From the NCBI GenBank assembly GCA_031261525.1, contig JAISJM010000177.1, forward strand, positions 1-35,532: DNA of 35,532 bases, read 5' to 3'. Shown in pieces: positions 1-7,529 of the stretch; positions within the stretch are counted from its first letter, which is position 1; each line of letters starts with the position of its first letter. The translations under genes and the position numbers were made by a program. The stretch is from Eubacteriales Family XIII. Incertae Sedis bacterium. Lineage in GTDB: Bacteria; Bacillota; Clostridia; Peptostreptococcales; Anaerovoracaceae. The notes below the pieces were generated by a model. That model was not told where the DNA came from. It did no database searches and worked only from the letters and a program-made list of their open reading frames with translations.

Positions 1-67
1 ACGCAAAAATAGCTGTTTTAGCGTCCAAAATCGCGTTAGGAAGAGAATTTCGGTAATAAAACAATCA

Positions 68-1183
68 TCATTGATTGTTGTCTCGGTTCATGAGATAGCA
101 GCATGTCGCTGCGATGGAATTGATTTTGTTTTCAATTGCATCGGTTCTGGATGTCATAATATAGGGCTCTATCGTGCCAATAATGACAGATGCCGTGTTG
201 AAATTGGCATAAAAATGAAGTGATTTGCTTAGTGTATTGGACTCTTGTAGAGAAGAACCAACTAAGATGTCTGCGTTGCCATCAATTGGACTACTTATGC
301 CTTTTCGCGCGCAGGCTTCTGCGGAAATTGCGTTGTCTAGCGAAAGTGGCCCGTCTATGATGCAGCCTCCGATTTGACCACGACGATTCATCTGTGTTAG
401 GACGGCACTCTGGACGGTATCGGGCATCTTTTCGCTCACAGTCTCAACTGCGCCAAGTAGTGCAACACGAGGGCAAGGAGTACCATAAACTTGTGCAAGA
501 TGAACGGCATTTTTGATAATATCTGTCTTTACGGCAATGCTTGTTGTATCTACATTGATTGCGCAATCTGTCAGATATCGTAAGCCATTATCGGCATATT
601 CATTGCCTGCATCGGCACGATTGGAATTGCCCGCGTCTAAATATCCATCTTCCGAGTTGCTGTGTGCAGTAGAATCGTCAGAATGGGCAATATCCGTCAA
701 TGCTGGATTCTCAAATATGGTAATCTGGCTGATACGCCGAATCGGGGTAAGTCCGGTTTCTTTGTTTAAGACTGCGCGCATAAAGGTCGCGGTGTGGATG
801 AGTCCTTTCATTGGAATATCCGCTTCCCCCGCCTTTACCAATGCGACAGCTTGTCTTGCAGATTCGGTATCGTTGCTTGTGCCGATAATTTTGCAGGTTG
901 TTGCCATGCTCGTGCCATTTGCCATGTTGTTTGCCATGGTCTTTGCAGAATTGCCTGTACTGCCTGCATTGTCTGTATTGGCATGATTCCCCTTATCGTA
1001 CTTTGCTACCAATTTTTGAATCTTTTCAGCATCGCCAAGTAGCGTAAACTCCGCCAAACCACATTCTGTTGCCATTTGCGCGAGCATTACTTCTTCCTCA
1101 TCGGCACCAGCGATTACGATACGCTTCTTTTTCTTCGATTTGATAATCCAAGTTTTCATCTCATCAAAACTTGTAAATTGCAT
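68..1183 (-). CDS. ptb: Phosphate butyryltransferase with two low-complexity insertions
   Basis: Transfers an acyl group from butyryl-CoA (or a related branched acyl-CoA) to phosphate, feeding the acyl-phosphate to butyrate kinase for ATP synthesis in the cytoplasm. The core is recognisable: GEADIPMKGLIHTATF near residue 120, KTDIIKNAVHLA near 220, RRGQIGGCIIDGPLSLDNAIS near 270 and TSRTD near the C-terminus. Family members are about 300 residues; this one is 371 because of two Asn/Ser/Ala/Asp-rich insertions at about residues 65-94 and 164-200. I start at 1183 because GGAG lies 6-7 nt upstream of that ATG; an in-frame ATG at 1195 has no such site. The upstream gene buk stops at 1198, so the two are one transcription unit, in the order buk-ptb rather than the commoner ptb-buk. 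Family assignment is firm; exact acyl-CoA preference is unknown. Confidence 0.9.
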   Translation of the reverse strand: MQFTSFDEMKTWIIKSKKKKRIVIAGADEEEVMLAQMATECGLAEFTLLGDAEKIQKLVAKYDKGNHANTDNAGSTGNSAKTMANNMANGTSMATTCKIIGTSNDTESARQAVALVKAGEADIPMKGLIHTATFMRAVLNKETGLTPIRRISQITIFENPALTDIAHSDDSTAHSNSEDGYLDAGNSNRADAGNEYADNGLRYLTDCAINVDTTSIAVKTDIIKNAVHLAQVYGTPCPRVALLGAVETVSEKMPDTVQSAVLTQMNRRGQIGGCIIDGPLSLDNAISAEACARKGISSPIDGNADILVGSSLQESNTLSKSLHFYANFNTASVIIGTIEPYIMTSRTDAIENKINSIAATCCYLMNRDNNQ

Positions 1184-1197
1184 CTTTTTCTCCATTT

Positions 1198-2487
1198 CTA
1201 TTCATAATTATGTATGAGGCTTTCATCTGAAAGTGCGGGCATGACAGCCTCATACAATGCATCCATTTCATCAATATCGGGTATCACAAAGATAGGAGAG
1301 ATCCATGATACGCGCGCTTTGATGTATGAAATGAATCGATTTGAGTTGGCGAGACCGCCTGTGATGCCAATTGCATCTGGGCGCATTCCCATTGCGACAC
1401 TCGCAGCACCGAGCGCTTTGCTGACTTGGAAAGCCATCGCTTCGAAGACTTCTGCCGCATGTGCATCGCCAGAATCGATGCGATCTTCAACCTCCAATGC
1501 ATCGTTGGTTTTGAGGTGTGCCATTAATCCACCTTTTCCATTGAGCATATTGTCCAGCTCGCTTTTGCTATAGTCCTCAGACTGTATGAGTTTCTTCCAA
1601 TCTGAGGCAGGCAGTGTGCCTGGGCGATCCATTCCAAAAGGTGATTCGCCGCCGATTCCATTTGTGATATCGATGACCTTGCCATACAAATGGGACGCGA
1701 CGGAAATGCCACTGCCAAGGTGTGTAATTGCGATTGAAAGCTCTTCGTAAGGTCTGCCGAGCTGCGTTGCAATCTTGCGGCCGAGTGCCTTGTGACTGAG
1801 CGCTTGAAAAAAGCTGTGCCTCTTAATCTGGGGAAGACCTGTATATCTTGCAATCGGAATCATCTCATCGACACAAGGTAAGTCTGCAGTCAATACGCGT
1901 ATTGGCTTTCTTCCAACGGAAGAACTCGGCGGCGATATTTTTGCTGCAGTCAGTACGCGTTTCGGCTTTCTACTCAGCGGGGTGTTATCTTGTGGCACAG
2001 TTTGTTTTTTCTGTGGCATAACTTGTTCATTCTGCGCCTTTGCAAGATCATCTGCGATTACACAACCGAGATTGCTTACGTGGATTCCGTATTGACCTGA
2101 TTTTGCATCACGAATCATATTGGCATTGACTTCAAACACACCAGATATGACAGGTTTTACGGATGGACCTCTTGTAATGATGAGGTCGAGTGCGCTGGCA
2201 TCTAGATTATTTCTGACGAGAAAATCTTCGATACCTTTACGCCGCATCGCATATTGCTCCCAGATATCATTAAATTTAGCAATTTCTGCTGGGTTGTGAC
2301 GGATCGTCTCTTTGATAACACAATGATTTTGATTTTGCGGACTACATTGCGCAGCTTGTGTGTCTTGCGCGCTACGCGAACCGTGTGTGCCTTCTTTCAA
2401 TTTGTGCGCATCTTGTGAACCTTGCGCGACATTCATAAGGCTCACTTTCGTCGAGGTGCCACCTAAATTTATTATAAGTATTTTCAT
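1198..2487 (-). CDS. buk: Butyrate kinase (acetate/butyrate kinase family) with insertions
   Basis: Converts acyl-phosphate plus ADP to the free acid plus ATP; ASKHA-fold cytoplasmic enzyme. The N-terminal phosphate loop reads KILIINLGGTSTKVS; further family blocks are ITRGPSVKPV, HVSNLGCVIADDLAK, ITHLGSGISVASH, GESPFGMDRPGTLP and GITGGLANS. Start is the ATG at 2485-2487, which has GAGGCGAAAG just upstream; a longer frame begins at 2511 without a clear site. At 429 residues it is some 70 longer than usual (about 355). The excess sits in a Gln/Ser/His-rich insert at about residues 21-54 and a Pro/Lys/Gln-rich insert at about 152-199. The latter contains a 60-bp-offset duplication (1884-1911 and 1944-1971) giving RKPxRVLTA twice. 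The catalytic core is uninterrupted, so I expect an active enzyme. Cotranscribed with ptb. Confidence 0.9.
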   Translation of the reverse strand: MKILIINLGGTSTKVSLMNVAQGSQDAHKLKEGTHGSRSAQDTQAAQCSPQNQNHCVIKETIRHNPAEIAKFNDIWEQYAMRRKGIEDFLVRNNLDASALDLIITRGPSVKPVISGVFEVNANMIRDAKSGQYGIHVSNLGCVIADDLAKAQNEQVMPQKKQTVPQDNTPLSRKPKRVLTAAKISPPSSSVGRKPIRVLTADLPCVDEMIPIARYTGLPQIKRHSFFQALSHKALGRKIATQLGRPYEELSIAITHLGSGISVASHLYGKVIDITNGIGGESPFGMDRPGTLPASDWKKLIQSEDYSKSELDNMLNGKGGLMAHLKTNDALEVEDRIDSGDAHAAEVFEAMAFQVSKALGAASVAMGMRPDAIGITGGLANSNRFISYIKARVSWISPIFVIPDIDEMDALYEAVMPALSDESLIHNYE

Positions 2488-2545
2488 CTTTCGCCTCATT
2501 TCTGCTGGCACACCAAATAAATTGATGTTTGCAGAAATAATTTCT

Positions 2546-2574
2546 ATTATAAATTATGTTTTAGCTTTTTTTAA
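2546..2574 (-). promoter_or_regulatory. Predicted buk-ptb promoter
   Basis: On the minus strand TTAAAA (2569-2574), 17 bp, TATAAT (2546-2551). The -10 is perfect and the -35 matches 4 of 6. It lies about 60 bp upstream of the buk start codon. Confidence 0.55.
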
Positions 2575-2590
2575 CTTTTCACTGTCAGAC

Positions 2591-2609
2591 GTGTGAAAAC
2601 CGTTCACAC
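2591..2609. promoter_or_regulatory. Inverted repeat upstream of buk promoter
   Basis: GTGTGAA-N5-TTCACAC, perfect 7-bp arms, ending 17 bp upstream of the predicted -35. The arms resemble CRP/FNR or Rex half-sites, but the spacing is one base off the usual forms of both. Position suits an operator or activator site for the buk-ptb unit; the protein is unknown. Confidence 0.45.
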
Positions 2610-2610
2610 T

Positions 2611-2721
2611 TACCATCTATTGCCATGAGTTATCGCAACTCGAATTCGACTTCATCTTCGTCATTGCCAAATTTGGCAATTTTGTTACCATCTATTGCTA
2701 TGAATTTATTGCGGCTCGAAT
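2611..2721. repeat. Diverged direct repeat around an 18-bp perfect palindrome
   Basis: A 35-36 bp sequence beginning TACCATCTATTGC and ending CTCGAAT occurs at 2611-2645 and again, diverged, at 2686-2721. Between them, 2663-2680 is a perfect palindrome (ATTGCCAAATTTGGCAAT). The block lies in the spacer between the synthase-like gene and the buk promoter; function unknown. Confidence 0.6.
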
Positions 2722-2752
2722 CTTTTTACAAAAAAAAACGCATTAAATTAAG

Positions 2753-2820
2753 TGAGATGTAAGGTTGGGATCCTATTTTGGGCTAAAACCGGTCAAAAGT
2801 GCTACCATCCTTACATCTCA
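2753..2820. repeat. Palindromic repeat element with TGAGATGTAAGG ends
   Basis: Sixteen-base inverted ends (TGAGATGTAAGGTTGG and its complement at 2805-2820, one mismatch) enclose a 36-nt loop. The end sequence recurs four times at 11958-12324, and the reverse complement of this element aligns further into the copy at 12311-12345. A run of nine A (plus strand) follows some 15 bp outside, so on the minus strand it could also help terminate the gene ending at 2942. Confidence 0.65.
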
Positions 2821-2850
2821 TGCAAATTATCGCAATTTATCGCATTTTTT

Positions 2851-2942
2851 TTATCACATATCACGTATCACGTATCATATATCACATATCACATATCGAA
2901 TCTCGCATAATCACGTATCACGTATCATATATCGCGTATCAT
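2851..2942. repeat. Short-unit satellite of TATCACR type
   Basis: Repeated TATCACA / TATCACG / TATCATA units run right up to the stop codon of the next gene. A 23-bp segment (2861-2883) is repeated exactly at 2911-2933, giving a 50-bp higher-order period. Confidence 0.75.
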
Positions 2943-4159
2943 TATGCGTGAGCTGCAACCAATTCTCTAAACTCGCCTTCATTGAGGCAGCGATGTTCCT
3001 TCAGTGACTTTTCTTTTACTGCGAGGAGCAAGTCGCCTTTGTTGTCCTCTGGAACGTCTAGCTCATATCGCTCAAGCCATACACGTAGATTGTCCTTGCC
3101 GCTCTTCTTGCCGAGATCGAGGATTGGCTCGGTATTGCCGACGAGATCCCATCTGTAAGGGAGCATGACGAGCGGATCTGCTTTTTTGCAGTTTTCCCAC
3201 AAGCTGGAAGGCATGCCTGTCTCCCACATGAAGATACGATCTCCAACAACTGGATAAGTTGGTGGAATTGGATTGTGCGAATATTCTTCGACGGTCTTTG
3301 CGAGATCTTTAAGCTTTGATAAATCCAAACCTGTATCCACGCCGTAAAGTGCTTCGAGTGCGAGTGCTGTCTGTTCAAGCGATGCGCTGCCTGCACGTTC
3401 GCCGATGCCGCTTACTGTGACGTGGCAAGCTGATGCGCCTGCAGCAAGTCCTGCAAGCGTGCTTGCAACACCGAGACCAAAGTCATCGTGGAAATGGCAC
3501 TCGATTGGTGTATCTGGGAAACGCTCAATCAACTGACTGACCCTTCTTGCAGCGCCTTCTGGTGAAAGTGCGCCGAAAGTATCAACGAGCGCCAATGAAT
3601 CCATATGTCCGCCGCCATCGATGATTGCAGAGATGGTATCCATGAGGAAATCCATGCTCGCACGTGAGGAATCAGCTGGGAAGAACAGGACTTTCAGTCC
3701 AAGTTCGTGTGCTCTCGCAGTAGCCTCGATTGCGGAAGCGATTGCCTTTTCAACACCCCACTTCTTGCCTTTTGCGAGTAGATGCTCACTGCCTGGAATC
3801 TCAGCGACCACGCCATCTACGCCACAAGCTTTCGCTTGTTCGATATCTTGAACCATATTTCTGACAAAGCAATAAATATCTGCGTTTAGACCAAGACTTG
3901 TAATTTCCTGAATCGCCTCTGCGTCTTCTTTGAGTACAGCTGGCGTACCCGCTTCAATTCTGTGTACACCGACGGCGTCAAGTTTCTTTGCAATTGCAAC
4001 TTTCTCAGCCTTTGTCAGGATGATTCCCGCTTGCTGCTCACCATCGCGAAGTGTGGTATCAAGAAATTCTATCTTCTTTGGAAAGTGGAATTTCTCTGTA
4101 ACTTCCTTGTCGAAATTCGATGGGCTCACCCACCATTTGCCTTCTTCTCTAAAACCCAT
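2942..4159 (-). CDS. Isopropylmalate / homocitrate synthase-like DRE-TIM metallolyase
   Basis: Member of the HMGL-like TIM-barrel family that condenses (or cleaves) an acyl-CoA with a 2-oxo acid. Residues 30-290 form the barrel: [14 protein letters not shown] with the metal Asp and catalytic Arg near 34-39, then IECHFHDDFGLGVAS with the metal-binding His-x-His near 222, then GIGERAGSASLEQ near 250. At 405 residues it lacks the long LeuA regulatory domain, so it is not a second LeuA. The HFHDDFGLG motif differs from HCHNDLGLG in the window's LeuA, pointing to another substrate. AGGAGG lies 9 nt before the start. It is last in a minus-strand unit with a permease and a 2-hydroxyacid dehydrogenase. 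Homocitrate synthase, citramalate synthase, Re-citrate synthase or a lyase acting in catabolism are all possible; I do not assign a substrate. Confidence 0.8.
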   Translation of the reverse strand: MGFREEGKWWVSPSNFDKEVTEKFHFPKKIEFLDTTLRDGEQQAGIILTKAEKVAIAKKLDAVGVHRIEAGTPAVLKEDAEAIQEITSLGLNADIYCFVRNMVQDIEQAKACGVDGVVAEIPGSEHLLAKGKKWGVEKAIASAIEATARAHELGLKVLFFPADSSRASMDFLMDTISAIIDGGGHMDSLALVDTFGALSPEGAARRVSQLIERFPDTPIECHFHDDFGLGVASTLAGLAAGASACHVTVSGIGERAGSASLEQTALALEALYGVDTGLDLSKLKDLAKTVEEYSHNPIPPTYPVVGDRIFMWETGMPSSLWENCKKADPLVMLPYRWDLVGNTEPILDLGKKSGKDNLRVWLERYELDVPEDNKGDLLLAVKEKSLKEHRCLNEGEFRELVAAHA

Positions 4160-4198
4160 TTTTTGTTTCCTCCTTTTTTCTATTCATTCATTATTTTA

Positions 4199-5368
4199 TT
4201 AACTGCTTGCTGGAATCTTGTCGATTGATGTTTTCTTCTTCATAAACTTATGAATCTGATATGGTAAAATTACCAAAAATGGCAACTCAAAGAGTGGAAT
4301 GTTAATCTTGCCGATGAGTCCATACGCATTTGTGACGAGATCTGGAATACCCATTCTGCCAAAATACATACCGAGTAAGGCGATGACGATGACCAATACA
4401 ATTCTGCGAGCATTTGCGCTTGATGATTTCCAGCCTCTGCCAAGTAGAAGTTGGTAACGCTCGACCATGCCATAGAGGTATCCGACGCCTGTGCTGATGA
4501 CGGCTAGATAAGCGATTGTCGTGTAGAGTAGATGAATCTTGAATCCGCCCCCGATGATATTGGTTAATGACCATACGGTCGGTAGATTTTCTTTCGCAAC
4601 GTCGGGCATACCCGCGGCAAACATGATATTCATCATGAGTGTGGACAAGATGACAAGCGTGCCGCCGATGATTGCTGTTGCTGCCGAATCACGTCTTGAC
4701 TTGATGACACCTTTTGAGGCAGGGATTGCAGCGTCTGCAAATGCCACAAGAATGTTGATGTACAAAATAATCTTTAGGATTACATGTGGATAGGTGTCGT
4801 TCATTGTTCGGTTACTGACGTACTCCGTCATACCGTCCCATGCAGATCCAACACCTTGGATTCCGATGTATGCAATCAAAAGTACGAGTGCAATGGTGAT
4901 TGCCGCTGAACTCTTGAGTACAATCTTCTGACCACATAGAATCAAAATCGCAATGATAAAGATTGTTACAAAAGCACATGGTAAAAATGGTATATGGAAC
5001 AGTTCTGAGATGAGTCTGCCTCCTGTCGCAAACGACAAGGCTGAGATTGTAATACATGCGAGTATTGCTGAGAAATCTTTGATATTTGCAAATACGACTT
5101 TGTATTTACCGTAGACACCATCGTAGAATTCCCTGAAAGTATAAAGTTGAAATATTCGTGCATATTCTAGAATAAAATAACAAAATATAGCTGCGATACT
5201 GATTGTCACGATAGGACCGATGAACACGCCGAGCCAACTCTGACCTACGAAGAAGCTGACGAGTTGCGCGCCACCTGCGAAACCTGGACCGATGTAAATG
5301 CCATACCAGACGGCTGCGATTGTAAACGGTCCTGCTAACCAAGAAAACTTTCTTTTTATATCTTCCAT
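4199..5368 (-). CDS. YkvI-like membrane transporter
   Basis: 389-residue polytopic membrane protein with about 10-11 hydrophobic segments spread over the whole length, a short N-terminal cytoplasmic tail (MEDIKRKFSWLAG) and a Lys-rich C-terminus. The opening GPFTIAAVWYGIYIGPGFAGG, where a glycine-rich unwound first helix is expected, and the overall layout fit the YkvI-type branch of the APC/LeuT-fold superfamily. It sits 27 bp downstream of the dehydrogenase gene and 39 bp upstream of the synthase-like gene, with AAAGGAG before its start, so it probably moves the substrate or product of those enzymes. Transport function is inferred from fold and context; the solute is not known. Confidence 0.7.
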   Translation of the reverse strand: MEDIKRKFSWLAGPFTIAAVWYGIYIGPGFAGGAQLVSFFVGQSWLGVFIGPIVTISIAAIFCYFILEYARIFQLYTFREFYDGVYGKYKVVFANIKDFSAILACITISALSFATGGRLISELFHIPFLPCAFVTIFIIAILILCGQKIVLKSSAAITIALVLLIAYIGIQGVGSAWDGMTEYVSNRTMNDTYPHVILKIILYINILVAFADAAIPASKGVIKSRRDSAATAIIGGTLVILSTLMMNIMFAAGMPDVAKENLPTVWSLTNIIGGGFKIHLLYTTIAYLAVISTGVGYLYGMVERYQLLLGRGWKSSSANARRIVLVIVIALLGMYFGRMGIPDLVTNAYGLIGKINIPLFELPFLVILPYQIHKFMKKKTSIDKIPASS

Positions 5369-5395
5369 CTTCTTCCGCTCCTTTCTGAACGAAAT

Positions 5396-6373
5396 TTACA
5401 GGTTGAGTGCTTTTGCATTTACAATATTTGGTGGATTTCCCCCATTTAGGATGTCAACGGCTGTTCCTGCAACTTGCTGGAACAATTCGTTATTTGCTTC
5501 CACGGAGTTATATGCGATGTGTGGTGTGAGGATGACATTTTCAAATGCCAGTAGTGGATTGCTCTTATCCTTCATCGGCTCTTCTGTGAGAACGTCAAGC
5601 CCTGCGCCACCTACCTTACCACTTTTGAGCGCGTCCACCAAATCGGCTTCGTTTACGAGTGGACCTCTTGCCGCATTGATGATAATGGCCCCATCTTTCA
5701 TCTTTGCAATCGAATCTTTGTTGATCATGCCGCGCGTCTCGTCGGTCTCGGGCAAATGTAAACTGATGATATCTGCCTGAGCGAACAATTCATCGAGCGT
5801 TACTTTCTTGACATTGTGTTCTGTGAAAACACGATCTGTCACATAAGGATCATAGGCGATTACATGATATCCAATTCCCTGCATATTGCCAGCGATTGCT
5901 TTGGCGATATTTCCAAAACCACAAAGTCCAATCGTCTGACCCGCAGGTCTGCGCATCTTTCTTCCAAGGTTGCCATTCCAGACGCCATTTGCGACACACT
6001 GATCGTAATGTTTGAGCTGTCTGACGAGTGCGAGCGCGAGCGATGTCGCATGTAATGCAACTTCTGGGATACAGTATGTCGTAACATTACAAATCTTGAT
6101 TCCCATCTTTGTCGCAGCATCGACATCAAACTCATTGTAGCCGATTCCATAGCGAACCATCACCTTACAATTCTTCAGCTGACTGATGCTCTTTTCGGAC
6201 ATTCGGATTGTGATGTTCAAGATCGCATCTGCATCGCTACAACGTGCAATCACGTCATCTTCGTTCGTGCAAGTCTCTTTGACAAACGTGAATCCCGCGT
6301 CCTCAATGATCTTTTGCTCGATGGAGTAATCATATCCACTGATTACTTGCGAGTCTAACAAAATAACTTTCAT
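5396..6373 (-). CDS. D-isomer-specific 2-hydroxyacid dehydrogenase
   Basis: NAD(P)-dependent reduction of a 2-oxo acid to the D-2-hydroxy acid, or the reverse; 325 residues, the usual length for the family without an ACT domain. The nucleotide-binding loop reads GLCGFGNIAKAIAG near residue 150 with an Asp after the second strand (AYDPYV). Catalytic residues are seen as INAARGPLVNE (Arg), LDVLTEEP (Glu) and LTPHIAYNS (His). Absence of the C-terminal ACT domain argues against classical SerA. AGGAGG precedes the ATG. First gene of the minus-strand unit behind a consensus promoter at 6450-6478 and divergent from a cupin-containing regulator. A glycerate/hydroxypyruvate-type or other 2-oxo acid substrate cannot be told from sequence. 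Confidence 0.85.
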   Translation of the reverse strand: MKVILLDSQVISGYDYSIEQKIIEDAGFTFVKETCTNEDDVIARCSDADAILNITIRMSEKSISQLKNCKVMVRYGIGYNEFDVDAATKMGIKICNVTTYCIPEVALHATSLALALVRQLKHYDQCVANGVWNGNLGRKMRRPAGQTIGLCGFGNIAKAIAGNMQGIGYHVIAYDPYVTDRVFTEHNVKKVTLDELFAQADIISLHLPETDETRGMINKDSIAKMKDGAIIINAARGPLVNEADLVDALKSGKVGGAGLDVLTEEPMKDKSNPLLAFENVILTPHIAYNSVEANNELFQQVAGTAVDILNGGNPPNIVNAKALNL

Positions 6374-6414
6374 CTTTCCCTCCTATTTTTCTTTGTTTGT
6401 TTACCAAGCTTATA

Positions 6415-6424
6415 AAAACGTTTT
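6415..6424. promoter_or_regulatory. AAAACGTTTT palindrome in the leader
   Basis: Perfect 10-bp palindrome with a CG centre in an AT-rich context, about 20-30 nt downstream of the predicted start of transcription at the 6450-6478 promoter. The centre resembles LacI/CcpA-type operators but lacks the outer TG and CA of a cre site. Candidate repressor site. Confidence 0.3.
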
Positions 6425-6449
6425 ATATAAACAAGAAATCTATGCGTGC

Positions 6450-6478
6450 AGAATATACTATTTTACTAACCTTGTCAA
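6450..6478 (-). promoter_or_regulatory. Consensus promoter of the dehydrogenase-permease-synthase unit
   Basis: On the minus strand TTGACA (6473-6478), exactly 17 bp, TATTCT (6450-6455). It lies about 75 bp upstream of the dehydrogenase start codon in the 256-bp divergent spacer shared with the regulator gene. Confidence 0.75.
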
Positions 6479-6629
6479 GTAGTTTTATAATTGTAAGAAT
6501 ATTTTTATTTTTATCGAAGGATTTGTCTGAACTATTTAATAAATATTATTAGACTAAAATGACAATTTACTGATATACTTATTATAGGAAAAGCAATAAA
6601 AACAATGACATAGTATGGAGTGACAATAA

Positions 6630-7433
6630 ATGGACAAAATGGTATTTAATATAAAAGAGGTGGCGGAACAAATCGGTGTCGTCCCCGCAACGATTCGTAA
6701 TTGGGAGAAGCAAGGATTGTTTGTTCCAAAGAGGAATTCCAATGGATATAGAATGTTTGATTATTATGATATCAAACGATTGAAAGAAATTAAAGCGTAC
6801 TCCAAAGACAAAAGCATGGGCATGGAAGCCATTCGTATGCTCTATCATGGTACTGGAAATCAGACGCGCCCTGTGCACGAAGGGAAAGGACTCTCCAAAC
6901 GTTTTTTAAGCAAAAAATGGAAGCAATGCCGTATTGATGCGGGTTATTCGCTTCAACATGTCGCAGATGCAACCGACATCTCTACCTCCTATCTTTCGAA
7001 AATTGAAAACATGCAGGCAAATGTCTCCCTTGATATCTTAAACAGGCTTGCAGATTTCTATGGCGAAAATGTCCTCTACTACATTGACGACGCAGCAGAT
7101 GATAATCCACTTGTGAAAAGCGGAACAGGCAAACCGATTTCAGTTGGGCTGGAGGGCGTGTGCATCGAAAACCTGCTTGCGCGAAAGATGGGAAACCTCG
7201 CCTGCATGCTCTATACGATTGAGCCAGGCGCAGGAAGAAGCGAATTGATCGCACATATGGGCGAGGCTTTTGTCTATGTACTTCAGGGTATTGTCACATT
7301 TTATCTGGATGAAACCGCGTATACGCTTCATGCCAGCGATAGTTTTTCATTTCCATCCAGTCAACCACATCGCTGGGTCAATGAGGGAAAGCAGACTGTG
7401 AAACTGCTCTGGATTTATGAGGGCGTGAAATAA
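6630..7433 (+). CDS. Transcriptional regulator: MerR-type HTH + XRE-type HTH + cupin
   Basis: 267-residue regulator with three domains. Residues 5-60 are a MerR-type winged helix (FNIKEVAEQIGVVPATIRNWEKQGLF, then NGYRMFDYYDIKRL). Residues 94-154 are an XRE/HTH_3 domain (WKQCRIDAGYSLQHVADATD, then STSYLSKIENMQANVSLDIL). Residues 185-262 are a cupin_2 barrel (HMGEAFVYVLQG, DSFSFPSSQPHRWVN) expected to sense a small ligand. XRE-cupin regulators are common; a MerR domain in front is unusual. GGAG sits 9 nt before the ATG. It is transcribed divergently from the dehydrogenase-permease-synthase genes, making these the likely targets, with the cupin ligand perhaps the substrate or product. Ends at a strong bidirectional terminator. 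Confidence 0.85.
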   Translation: MDKMVFNIKEVAEQIGVVPATIRNWEKQGLFVPKRNSNGYRMFDYYDIKRLKEIKAYSKDKSMGMEAIRMLYHGTGNQTRPVHEGKGLSKRFLSKKWKQCRIDAGYSLQHVADATDISTSYLSKIENMQANVSLDILNRLADFYGENVLYYIDDAADDNPLVKSGTGKPISVGLEGVCIENLLARKMGNLACMLYTIEPGAGRSELIAHMGEAFVYVLQGIVTFYLDETAYTLHASDSFSFPSSQPHRWVNEGKQTVKLLWIYEGVK

Positions 7434-7480
7434 AATAATTCTATATTGTGATCTATTATTGTGACATTTTCGCACATACA

Positions 7481-7511
7481 AAAGACCTCGGTTGCCCGAG
7501 GTCTTTTTTTA
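7481..7511. terminator. Bidirectional intrinsic terminator
   Basis: Perfect 11-bp stem AAAGACCTCGG / CCGAGGTCTTT with a TTGC loop, followed by seven T in total on the plus strand and an A-rich run on the other side. It separates the convergent regulator gene and the sugar permease gene ending at 7530. Confidence 0.92.
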
Positions 7512-7529
7512 TAACGAACATTGACATTT

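Noticed and set aside
61..81. Terminator behind ptb
   Set aside because: ACAATCA/TGATTGT is a short AT-rich stem overlapping the stop codon without a T-run; the true end may lie outside the window.
513..986. Long open frame opposite ptb
   Set aside because: It is antisense to a well-conserved gene, lacks a ribosome site and its composition mirrors the low-complexity insert of ptb.
2591..2609. Firm assignment as a Rex or CRP site
   Set aside because: Spacing between arms is five bases (Rex form) or seven (CRP form), each one off the usual value, so only an unnamed inverted repeat is reported.
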